From: Saccharothrix australiensis
GTDB taxonomy: Bacteria; Actinomycetota; Actinomycetes; Mycobacteriales; Pseudonocardiaceae
DNA length: 64,000 nt
Direction: 5' to 3'
NCBI RefSeq assembly: GCF_003634935.1
Contig: NZ_RBXO01000001.1
Location: forward strand, 7,093,501 to 7,157,500
Positions within the stretch are counted from its first letter, which is position 1; every line of letters begins with the position of its first letter. Made by a program: the position numbers and the translations under genes. Positions 7,189 to 13,988 of the stretch are shown in pieces. The notes beneath the pieces are model-generated. The model made no database searches. It saw only the letters and a list, made by a program, of their open reading frames with translations, and was not told where the DNA came from.

Positions 7189-8463
7189 TCACACCAGGCC
7201 CAGGTGGTGGCGCAGGGTCGGCCCGGTGTAGTCGGTCCGGTAGACCCCGCGCTCCTGGAGCAGCGGCACCACGGTGTCGGCGAACTCGTCGAACCCGCCG
7301 GGGGTCAGGTGCGGCACCAGGATGAACCCGTCGCTCGCGTCCGCCTGCACCAGCTCGTCGATGCGGCCGGCCACCGTCGCGGGCGACCCGACGAACGTCT
7401 GCCGCGCCGTCGTCTCGATGACCAATTCCCGGATCGACAGCTTCCGCGCCTCCGCCAGCTCCCGCCACTCCTTCGCCGTGGCCAGGGGATCGCGGTGCAA
7501 CCGCACGCTCGCCCGCCCGCGCGCGATGGTGTGCTCGCCCACCAGCGGGTCGACCTCGGGCAGCGGCCCGTCCGGGTCGTACGCCGACAGGTCCCGGTTC
7601 CACACCTGCTCCAGCGTTCTGATCGCGGTCTGCCCGCTCACCTGCTGCCGCCGCACGTCCTGCGCCAGCTCCCGCGCCTCGGCGTCGGTGTCGCCCAGCA
7701 CGAACGTGGCGGCGGGCAGCACCAGGAGCTGGTCCGGCGTGCGCCCGTACGCCGCGAGCCGGCGCTTGACGTCCCGGTAGAACGCCTGCCCCTCGGCCAG
7801 GCCCGCGTGCCGGCTGAAGATCGCGTCGGCCTTGGCGGCGGCGAACTCGCGGCCCTCGTCGGAGTCACCAGCCTGTAGGATCACCGGCCTGCCCTGCGGC
7901 GACCGTGGCAGGTCGAAGACGCCCCGGATGTCGAAGAACTCGTCGTGGTAGGCGAACGCGCCGCCGTCGCGCCAGGAGTCGAACAGCGCGGTGGCCGCGT
8001 CGAGGAACCGCTTGGCCCGCTCGTACCGCTGCGACTCCGGCAGGTAGCCGCCCCGGCGGAAGTTCTCGCCGGTGAACGCGTCCCACGAGGTCACCACGTT
8101 CCACGCCGCCCGGCCCGCCGACAGGTGGTCCAGCGAGGTGAACTGCCTGGCCACCTCGAAGGGCTCGTTGAACGTGGAGTTGATGGTGCCGGCGAGCCCG
8201 AGGTGCGTGGTGACCGCGGCGAGCCCGGCGAGCACCGTGAAGGTGTCCGGCCTGCCCACCACGTCCAGGTCGTAGATCAGCCCGTTCTGCTCCCGCAGGC
8301 GCAGGCCCTCGGCGAGGAACAGGAAGTCGAACTTCGCCCGCTCGGCGGTCCGCGCGAAGTGGGTGAACGACGAGAACTCGATGTGGCTGCCCGCCCGCGG
8401 GTCGCTCCACACGGTCGTGTTGTTCACGCCGGGGAAGTGCGCGGCGAGGTGGACCTGCTTCAT
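7189..8463 (-). CDS. LLM flavin-dependent monooxygenase, NtaA/SnaA/DszA type
   Basis: A 424-residue FMNH2-dependent monooxygenase. Key stretches are MKQVHLAAHFPGVNNTTVW, FDFLFLAEGLRLRE, LDHLSAGRAAWNVVTSWD (the NtaA/DszA signature) and SPQGRPVILQAGDSDEGREFAA, with the C-terminal FVGSPATVAGRIDELVQ. Family members oxidise nitrilotriacetate, dibenzothiophene sulfone, alkyl sulfones or similar. It shares an ATGA overlap with the preceding LLM gene, so the pair is one transcript. They need a separate flavin reductase; candidates at 50951-51960 are far away. Substrate unknown, though organosulfur use is a reasonable guess. Confidence 0.88.
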   Translation of the reverse strand: MKQVHLAAHFPGVNNTTVWSDPRAGSHIEFSSFTHFARTAERAKFDFLFLAEGLRLREQNGLIYDLDVVGRPDTFTVLAGLAAVTTHLGLAGTINSTFNEPFEVARQFTSLDHLSAGRAAWNVVTSWDAFTGENFRRGGYLPESQRYERAKRFLDAATALFDSWRDGGAFAYHDEFFDIRGVFDLPRSPQGRPVILQAGDSDEGREFAAAKADAIFSRHAGLAEGQAFYRDVKRRLAAYGRTPDQLLVLPAATFVLGDTDAEARELAQDVRRQQVSGQTAIRTLEQVWNRDLSAYDPDGPLPEVDPLVGEHTIARGRASVRLHRDPLATAKEWRELAEARKLSIRELVIETTARQTFVGSPATVAGRIDELVQADASDGFILVPHLTPGGFDEFADTVVPLLQERGVYRTDYTGPTLRHHLGLV

Positions 8464-9524
8464 CACGCGACTCCTCGGGCGTAGCGGTTGGCCGGGCGGG
8501 GCAGCCCGAGGTGGCCGCGCAGCGTGGCGGCCTCGTACGCGGTGCGGAACAGGCCGCGCCGCCGCAGCTCGGGCACCAGGTCGGCGGTGATCGCCACCAG
8601 GTCGTCCGGCAGCGCGGCGGGCCGCAGCCGGAAGCCCGACGCCCCGGCGGCGTGCCACTCGGCCAGCAGGTCGGCCAGTTCGGCGGCCGTGCCCGCGAAG
8701 ACGTGCGCGTCGGAGGCGAGCCCGCCCGCGCCCGCCACGCGCCGGTGGCGCTCGGCGTCGAGGAACACCACCACGTCCGCGAAGTGGTGGAGGCCGGTCA
8801 CCTCCGCGCTGGTCGACCGCACGTCGTCGGCGTCCTTCGGCGTGGTGAACACCAGGTCGGCGGACCGCCGGGCGAGGTCGTGGACGCGGGGTCCGTGCGA
8901 CAGGACGGCGACCGGCGGCTGGCCCTGCGGCGGGCGCGGCGTGATGGACGGTCCCTTGACGCTGAACCGGTCCCCCACGAAGTCGATGTAGTGCAGCTTG
9001 TCGCGGTCGATGAACCGGCCGGTCGCGACGTCGCGGATCTCGGCGTCGTCCTCCCAGCTGTCCCAGAGCCGGCGCAGCACCTCGACGTAGTCGGCGGTCT
9101 CGGCGAGCACCTCGGCGTGCGCCGCGTCGTCCGGCGGCTCGGGGAACGTGCGCCGCCCGAAGTGCCGGGCGTCCTCGGCGGCGACGGACGCGCGCACCCG
9201 CACGCCCGCGCGCCCGGTGCTGACGTAGTCGAGGGTGGCGATCGCCTTGGACAGGTGGAACGGCTCGGTGAACGTCGTGACCACGCTCGGGACCAGCCCG
9301 ATGTGCGTGGTGAGCGGCGCGACGCGGGACGCGACCAGCACCGAGTCGAGCCGCCCGACCGGTCCCAGCTCGTCCTCGAACGTGACGAAGTCCAGCAGCC
9401 CCCGTTCGGCCTCCCGCACCAGGTCGACCCAGTACCCCGCCGTGAACCGCGCGGGATCGGGGTCGCCCTCCGGGTGCCACCCGGTCCCCTCCAACGCCAC
9501 GGCCAGGTGCAGACCTGCTCCCAT
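8463..9524 (-). CDS. LLM-class flavin-dependent monooxygenase (paired with the next)
   Basis: A 353-residue LLM protein with VRVRASVAAEDARHFGRR, LWDSWEDDAEIRD, FSVKGPSITPRPPQGQPPVAVLSHG and VFAGTAAELADLLAEW. It is shorter than its downstream partner and starts strand 1 with GAGLHLAVALEGTGWHP. ATG 9524 has a Shine-Dalgarno GGGAG about 7 nt upstream. Each of these two proteins ends in a similar tail (LRGHLGLP here, LRHHLGLV in the partner), suggesting an old tandem duplication. The two may act on successive or related substrates. Upstream lies a 0.9-kb repeat zone with no gene. Confidence 0.85.
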   Translation of the reverse strand: MGAGLHLAVALEGTGWHPEGDPDPARFTAGYWVDLVREAERGLLDFVTFEDELGPVGRLDSVLVASRVAPLTTHIGLVPSVVTTFTEPFHLSKAIATLDYVSTGRAGVRVRASVAAEDARHFGRRTFPEPPDDAAHAEVLAETADYVEVLRRLWDSWEDDAEIRDVATGRFIDRDKLHYIDFVGDRFSVKGPSITPRPPQGQPPVAVLSHGPRVHDLARRSADLVFTTPKDADDVRSTSAEVTGLHHFADVVVFLDAERHRRVAGAGGLASDAHVFAGTAAELADLLAEWHAAGASGFRLRPAALPDDLVAITADLVPELRRRGLFRTAYEAATLRGHLGLPRPANRYARGVA

Positions 9525-9670
9525 GTCCCCAGCTCCCTTCGGCCTCCGATCGGATTCTGGGGCAGCGCCGGGCCGGCTCGGAGGGGCGACCACTTCTTGG
9601 GAAGGGAGGCGATTGCCTTGGGGTGGCGGGAATATTCGGCGCCCCCGGTGCGGGTCTTCGTCTGCTTGTC

Positions 9671-9700
9671 GTTCTGAAGCAACGGGACCACAGAAGGGAG
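9671..9700 (-). repeat. Partial unit of the noncoding repeat (inverted)
   Basis: AGCAACGGGACCACAG at 9678-9693 is identical to 9970-9985, which is the end of the inverted repeat copy described below. The flanks (GTTCTGA before, AAGGG after) also resemble it. It looks like a truncated fourth copy in the inverted orientation. Confidence 0.5.
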
Positions 9701-9702
9701 CA

Positions 9703-9904
9703 CGGATCGCTGCTGGGCGGAGTCGGAACCCACGGGGGATCAGCGCGGCGGATTCGTACACAGGCGGAGGGGTGGTCAAGCTGCGTAGCGTCCCCGACGA
9801 CCATCCAAGACCTGCGTGGCTTCCAGGCGCGCCGAGCCCGTGGTCCCCTGGCTGTGGTCGCGTTGCTTTGGAAACTTGAAGGGCTTCAGTCCTGGAGGGT
9901 CGGC
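9703..9904 (+). repeat. Intergenic repeat, copy 1 (direct)
   Basis: About 200 bp related to 10131-10332. The first 122 bp (9703-9824) are identical between the copies, and the rest is recognisable with scattered changes down to TTGAAGGGCTTCAGT near 9876-9890. That end contains the small palindrome TGAAG-GG-CTTCA. Short open frames here are not conserved in codon pattern between copies, so I read it as noncoding. Confidence 0.8.
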
Positions 9905-9964
9905 GTGTCCTGCGCCTGTGGCTCCCGGTTCGCGGCCCCCGGTTCGTGGCTTTGCGGTTCTTGG

Positions 9965-10090
9965 TTTGGAGCAACGGGACCACAGCAGGGTGACCACGGA
10001 CTCCACGCGCCCGGAAGGCCGCCAAGTCTTGGACGGTCGTCGGGGACGCTACGCAGAACGACCACCCCGTCGCCTGGATACGAATCCGCC
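9965..10090 (-). repeat. Intergenic repeat, inverted copy
   Basis: On the minus strand this reads GCGGATTCGTATCCAGGCG, then a run around GCGTAGCGTCCCCGACGACC, CTTCCGGGCGCGTGGAGTCC and CTGTGGTCCCGTTGCTCC. It follows copies 1 and 2 in order with several substitutions. Being inverted between two direct copies, it could fold with either one into a very long hairpin. Confidence 0.75.
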
Positions 10091-10130
10091 GTTCGGACCT
10101 CCCGTCTTCCGGCCATCAGCGACCGCGACC

Positions 10131-10332
10131 CGGATCGCTGCTGGGCGGAGTCGGAACCCACGGGGGATCAGCGCGGCGGATTCGTACACAGGCGGAGGGG
10201 TGGTCAAGCTGCGTAGCGTCCCCGACGACCATCCAAGACCTGCGTGGCTTCCGGGCGCGTGGAGTCCGTGGTCCCCCTGCTGTGGTTGCGTCGCGTTGAG
10301 AACCTGAAGGGCTTCAGTTTCGGAGGGTTAGG
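10131..10332 (+). repeat. Intergenic repeat, copy 2 (direct)
   Basis: Second direct copy, offset 428 bp from copy 1 and identical to it for the first 122 bp. Its right end reaches to about 150 bp before the DoxX gene. The long identity beside diverged flanks suggests recent duplication or gene conversion. Direct and inverted copies alternate over 9671-10332. The rest of the 9525-10484 interval holds nothing I can assign beyond an AT-rich patch near 10390-10412 that may be part of the DoxX promoter. Confidence 0.8.
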
Positions 10333-10484
10333 ATGCCGCACGACGCCCCGGCGGCTGCCAGTGCGGCCTCGACGTGGCGCTGACCTGCGGAAACAAAAAC
10401 CTTGAAAAAAGTTTGGTGCCCGTGTCGATCCACGGGTGGTCCCGATCGTCGCGTAAGCAAGACGACCGAGAAGGGACCGCAGCC

Positions 10485-10919
10485 ATGACCCCCAGCACCG
10501 CTCCCGTCACCGCCCCCACCACCGACACCCGCTCCACCAAGGCCAACGGCCTCGTGCTCGCCGCTTTCCGGGTCGTGGTCTCCTTCCTGTTCGGCTGCCA
10601 CGGGCTCCAGGGCTTCGGGATGTTCGGCGGCATCGACGGCCAGGGCACGCCGGTCCCGTTCGGGTCGTTCCCCGGCTGGTGGGGCAGCGTGCTCGAACTG
10701 GTCTGCTCGGCCCTGGTGCTGGTCGGCGTCGCGGTCCGGCCGGCCGCCCTGCTGTGCTCGGGCGCGATGGCCTACGCCTACTTCGTCGTCCACCAGCCGA
10801 CCGGTCTGCTGCCGCTCCAGAACCTGGGCGAGCCGGCCGCCGTCTACTCCTGGTCGTTCCTGCTGATCGCGGTGCTCGGGCCCGGCTCGTACACGCTGGC
10901 CCGCGCGTTCCGCCGCTGA
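10485..10919 (+). CDS. DoxX-family membrane protein
   Basis: A 144-residue protein with four hydrophobic helices. FRVVVSFLFGCHGLQGFGMFGG, the Gly/Pro loop before WWGSVLELVCSALVLVGV and AYAYFVVHQPTGLLPLQNLGEPAAVYSWSFLLIAV are the conserved DoxX core. DoxX-like proteins are linked to redox and thiol stress in actinobacteria. ATG 10485 follows GAGAAGGGA, a good ribosome site, so the longer open frame upstream is not used. It lies upstream of a YciI/DGPF and ECF42 gene pair on the same strand, 94 bp before the former, and may be part of that regulon. Confidence 0.88.
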   Translation: MTPSTAPVTAPTTDTRSTKANGLVLAAFRVVVSFLFGCHGLQGFGMFGGIDGQGTPVPFGSFPGWWGSVLELVCSALVLVGVAVRPAALLCSGAMAYAYFVVHQPTGLLPLQNLGEPAAVYSWSFLLIAVLGPGSYTLARAFRR

Positions 10920-11013
10920 ATCCCGCGCGGCGGGGGAAATCCGCCGTACCACCACCGAAGAACCCGTCCGACGGCGATGATGTGCACGTCGGCACTCCGA
11001 AAGGGACAACGAG

Positions 11014-11442
11014 ATGCGTTTCATGGTCATCGTCAAGGCCACCAAGGACTCCGAGGCCGGCACCATGCCCAGCGACGAGGAGCTGCGCGCGATGGGCGAG
11101 TTCAACGAGGAGCTGGTGAAGGCGGGCGTGCTGCTCGCCGGCGAGGGGCTGCACCCCAGCGCGAAGGGCGCGCGGGTCTACTTCAGCGGTGACCAGCGGA
11201 CCGTCGTGGACGGACCGTTCGCCGAGACCAAGGAGCTGATCGCGGGCTACTGGCTGCTGGAGCTGAAGTCGCTGGAGGAGGCCATCGAGTGGGTCAAGCG
11301 GGTGCCGAACCCCACGGGTGAGGAGTCGCAGATCGAGATCCGCCAGGTGTTCTCGCCCGAGGACTTCGCGGCGCCGCAGGACGTCCTGGACAAGGAGCAG
11401 GAGCTGCGGCAGCAGGTCGCCGCGCAGCGCGGCGAGGGCTGA
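11014..11442 (+). CDS. YciI/DGPF-domain protein linked to ECF42
   Basis: A 142-residue YCII-related protein carrying the diagnostic DGPF motif (TVVDGPFAETKELIAGYWLLELKS). The N-terminal MRFMVIVKATKDSEAG and the middle AGEGLHPSAKGARVYFSG are the standard family pattern. These small ferredoxin-like-fold proteins are encoded beside ECF42 sigma factors and are their known regulon members. The ribosome site AAAGGGA lies 6 nt before ATG 11014. The gene is followed 65 bp later by the ECF42 sigma factor, the expected partner. Its biochemical role is not established. Confidence 0.92.
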   Translation: MRFMVIVKATKDSEAGTMPSDEELRAMGEFNEELVKAGVLLAGEGLHPSAKGARVYFSGDQRTVVDGPFAETKELIAGYWLLELKSLEEAIEWVKRVPNPTGEESQIEIRQVFSPEDFAAPQDVLDKEQELRQQVAAQRGEG

Positions 11443-11507
11443 CACCGCGACCCTCCGCGCCACCCCGCCTTGCCGACGCGCGTCGGAAGCTGATCTGATC
11501 TCGGGTC

Positions 11508-12740
11508 ATGACGGCTTCCGATGCGCGTCGTGCTGTCGAGGCGGTCTGGCGGATCGAGTCGGCACGGTTGATCGCGGGTCTCGCCCGACTGGTGCGCGAC
11601 GTGGGCCTCGCCGAGGAACTGGCGCAGGACGCGATGGTCAGCGCCCTGGAGCAGTGGCCGGAGACCGGCATCCCCCGCAACCCCGGCGCGTGGCTGATGA
11701 CCACCGCGAAGAACCGGGCCGTGGACCAGATCCGGCGCAGCCGGAACTACGAGCGCAAGCTGGCGGAGATCGGCCGCGACCAGGAGCACGACCACGCGCC
11801 CGGCGCGGGCGACTCCGTCGGCGACATCGACGACGACCTGCTGCGGCTGGTGTTCACCGCGTGCCACCCGGTGCTGTCCACCGAGGCGCAGGTGGCGCTG
11901 ACCCTGCGGATGCTGGGCGGCCTGACCACGGTCGAGATCGCGCGGGCCTTCCTGGTGCCCGAGGCGACCGTGGCGCAGCGGATCGTGCGGGCGAAGAAGG
12001 CGCTGGCCAAGGCGAACGTGCCGTTCGAGGTGCCCGCCGAGGACGAGCGGGACGCGCGCCTGGCGTCCGTGCTCGGCGTCATCTACCTGATCTTCAACGA
12101 GGGCTACTCGGCCACCGCGGGCGACGACTGGATGCGCCCGGAGCTGTGCGCGGACGCCCTGCGGCTGGCCCGCGTGCTGGCCGGCCTGATGCCCCGCGAA
12201 CCCGAGGTGCACGGCCTGGTCGCGTTGCTGGAGATCCAGGCGTCGCGCGCGCGGGCCAGGGTCGGGCCCGGCGGCGAGCCGGTGCTGCTGCTGGACCAGG
12301 ACCGGGCCAAGTGGGACCAGCTGCTCATCCGGCGCGGGCTGGCGGCGCTGGAGAAGGCGGGCGGCGGGCCGTACTCGCTCCAGGCGCGGATCGCGGCGTG
12401 CCACGCCCGCGCCCGGACGCCCGAGGAGACCGACTGGACGCGGATCGCCGGGTACTACGAGGCGTTGGCGGTGATCGCGCCGTCACCGGTCGTGGCGCTC
12501 AACCACGCGGTGGCGATCGGGATGGCCTTCGGGCCGGCGGTGGCGCTGGAACTGGTGGACGAACTGGTGGCGGAGCCCGCCCTGAAGGACTACCACCTGC
12601 TGCCGAGCGTGCGCGGCGACCTGCTGGCCAAGCTCGGCCGGTCCGCCGAGGCCCGCGTCGAGTTCGAGCGCGCCGCCGGCATGACGCGCAACGCGCGCGA
12701 GCGGACCCTCCTGCTGGACCGCGCCGCCACCTGCGGCTGA
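11508..12740 (+). CDS. ECF42-group RNA polymerase sigma factor with TPR-like extension
   Basis: A 410-residue sigma factor. Region 2 is seen in IAGLARLVRDVGLAEELAQDAMVSALEQWP and GAWLMTTAKNRAVDQIRR. Region 4 is ALTLRMLGGLTTVEIARAFLVPEATVAQRIVRAKKAL. After it comes the long extension (about residues 190-410) typical of ECF42 (SnoaL-free, TPR-like), including VLGVIYLIFNEGYSAT, LCADALRLARVLAGLMP and PVVALNHAVAIG. No anti-sigma gene is nearby, in keeping with the group, where the extension itself controls activity. The DGPF gene just upstream is the usual partner. The stop TGATG overlaps a possible alternative start of the next gene. Confidence 0.93.
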   Translation: MTASDARRAVEAVWRIESARLIAGLARLVRDVGLAEELAQDAMVSALEQWPETGIPRNPGAWLMTTAKNRAVDQIRRSRNYERKLAEIGRDQEHDHAPGAGDSVGDIDDDLLRLVFTACHPVLSTEAQVALTLRMLGGLTTVEIARAFLVPEATVAQRIVRAKKALAKANVPFEVPAEDERDARLASVLGVIYLIFNEGYSATAGDDWMRPELCADALRLARVLAGLMPREPEVHGLVALLEIQASRARARVGPGGEPVLLLDQDRAKWDQLLIRRGLAALEKAGGGPYSLQARIAACHARARTPEETDWTRIAGYYEALAVIAPSPVVALNHAVAIGMAFGPAVALELVDELVAEPALKDYHLLPSVRGDLLAKLGRSAEARVEFERAAGMTRNARERTLLLDRAATCG

Positions 12741-12766
12741 TGATCGACAGCGGGCAGAATGCGGGT

Positions 12767-13273
12767 GTGCCCATCGACTACCGCCCCATCGCCCCGGACG
12801 ACGTGCTCGCCCTCGACGACTCGTTCACCACGGACACCGTGTTCGAAGTGGACTCGACGCCGGACGGTTTCGCCCTGCGCCCGGTGCCGGTCGACCCCCC
12901 GCTGGCGAAGGCGTTCCCGGAGGACGAGGACGAGCTGCCGCACGAGGGCTTCGTCGCGGAGGAGGGCGGTGAGGTGCGCGGGTTCGCCTCGGTGGAACTC
13001 GCGGCCTGGCACCGCAGGCTGGTCCTGCGCCAGGTGACGGTCGCGCCGGGCCACCGGGGGCGCGGCATCGGCAAGCGGTTGATCGAACTCGCGCTCGACC
13101 ACGGCCGCTCGCTGGGCGCGCGCACGGCGTGGCTGGAGACGTCGAGCGTCAACGTGCCGGCGGTGCGGGTCTACCGGCGGCTGGGTTTCTCGTTGTGCGG
13201 CTTGGACACCACGCTCTACCGAAGCACACCGGCCGAGGGCGAGGTCGCGCTCTACTTCGCGAAGGAGCTGTAG
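12767..13273 (+). CDS. GNAT acetyltransferase, streptothricin-acetyltransferase-like
   Basis: A 168-residue GNAT enzyme. Motif A is LRQVTVAPGHRGRGIGKRLIELAL (the RGRGIG acetyl-CoA loop), and motif B is NVPAVRVYRRLGFSLCGLDTTLY. The N-terminal block SFTTDTVFEVDSTPDGFALRPVPVDPPLAKAFP matches Sat/NAT-type enzymes that modify streptothricin-like amines. Whether it confers resistance is unknown. GTG 12767 is preceded at 6 nt by CAGAAT, a plausible -10, and starts the conserved PIDYRPI. ATG 12740, overlapping the sigma-factor stop, would add nine residues and lacks a ribosome site. Confidence 0.83.
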   Translation: MPIDYRPIAPDDVLALDDSFTTDTVFEVDSTPDGFALRPVPVDPPLAKAFPEDEDELPHEGFVAEEGGEVRGFASVELAAWHRRLVLRQVTVAPGHRGRGIGKRLIELALDHGRSLGARTAWLETSSVNVPAVRVYRRLGFSLCGLDTTLYRSTPAEGEVALYFAKEL

Positions 13274-13436
13274 CGCGCCGGGGAGGACCGGCGGGGACCG
13301 CCCGGCCGCGCCGAGCCGACCTGGCCGCGACACCGCCGTCCGGCCGAGCCAACGCCGAGCGCCGCGAGGTCACGCCACCGCGGAAGTCCGCACGCCGACC
13401 GATGTCTCCGCACCGGTGCGGGAGCACCGTGGTCCC

Positions 13437-13988
13437 ATGACCGACGACCAGTGGAACGCCCAGGCCCGCAACGAAACTCCCGCCCAGCGCAACGACCGGA
13501 ACTACGCGGAGATACTCCAGGAGATGCGGGTCGCCCAGACGGGCGTGCAACTGCTGCTGGCGTTCCTGCTGACGTTGGCGTTCACGCCCCGGTTCGGCAC
13601 GCTCACCAGTTTCCAGCTCCAGGTGTACGTGCTGAGCCTGGTGCTGGGCGCGACCTCGACGGCGCTGCTGATCGCACCCGCCCCGGTGCACCGGCTGGTG
13701 TTCCACCGCCGCCTCAAGCGCGAGCTGGTGCGCACGTCCAGCCGCCTGCTGCTGGCCGGCCTGGTGCTGCTGAAGTCGGCGCTCGCGACCGCGCTGCTGC
13801 TGATCCTGGACGTCGTGCTCGGCCGGTGGCCGGCCGTGTGGATCACCGGCGGGCTGGTGGCGTGGTTCGGGTTCTGGTGGTTCGCGCTGCCGCTGTACCT
13901 GCGGTCGCGGTCACCCCGCCCGGTGCCGGACCGCCTCGCGCGCGATGTCCGTCCGCGACCTGACGCCCAGCTTCGCCAGCACGTGTGA
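13437..13988 (+). CDS. DUF6328-family four-helix membrane protein
   Basis: A 183-residue protein. The soluble N-terminus contains ERNDRNYAEILQEMRVAQTG-like sequence (here NDRNYAEILQEMRVAQTGVQ), followed by four hydrophobic helices: LLLAFLLTLAFTPRF, VYVLSLVLGATSTALLIAP, LLLAGLVLLKSALATALLLI and WITGGLVAWFGFWWFALP. The NYxEhLQEhRVxQTG motif identifies the DUF6328 family, common in actinobacteria and of unknown function. ATG 13437 was chosen because it starts MTDDQWNAQARNETPAQR. Its C-terminal 78 bp overlap the convergent LAL gene, so the last residues are of uncertain importance. Confidence 0.8.
   Translation: MTDDQWNAQARNETPAQRNDRNYAEILQEMRVAQTGVQLLLAFLLTLAFTPRFGTLTSFQLQVYVLSLVLGATSTALLIAPAPVHRLVFHRRLKRELVRTSSRLLLAGLVLLKSALATALLLILDVVLGRWPAVWITGGLVAWFGFWWFALPLYLRSRSPRPVPDRLARDVRPRPDAQLRQHV

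Noticed and set aside
9623..10216. Open frames inside the repeat zone as protein genes
   Set aside because: Frames differ between repeat copies, and none has a ribosome site or domain; repeats are better read as noncoding.
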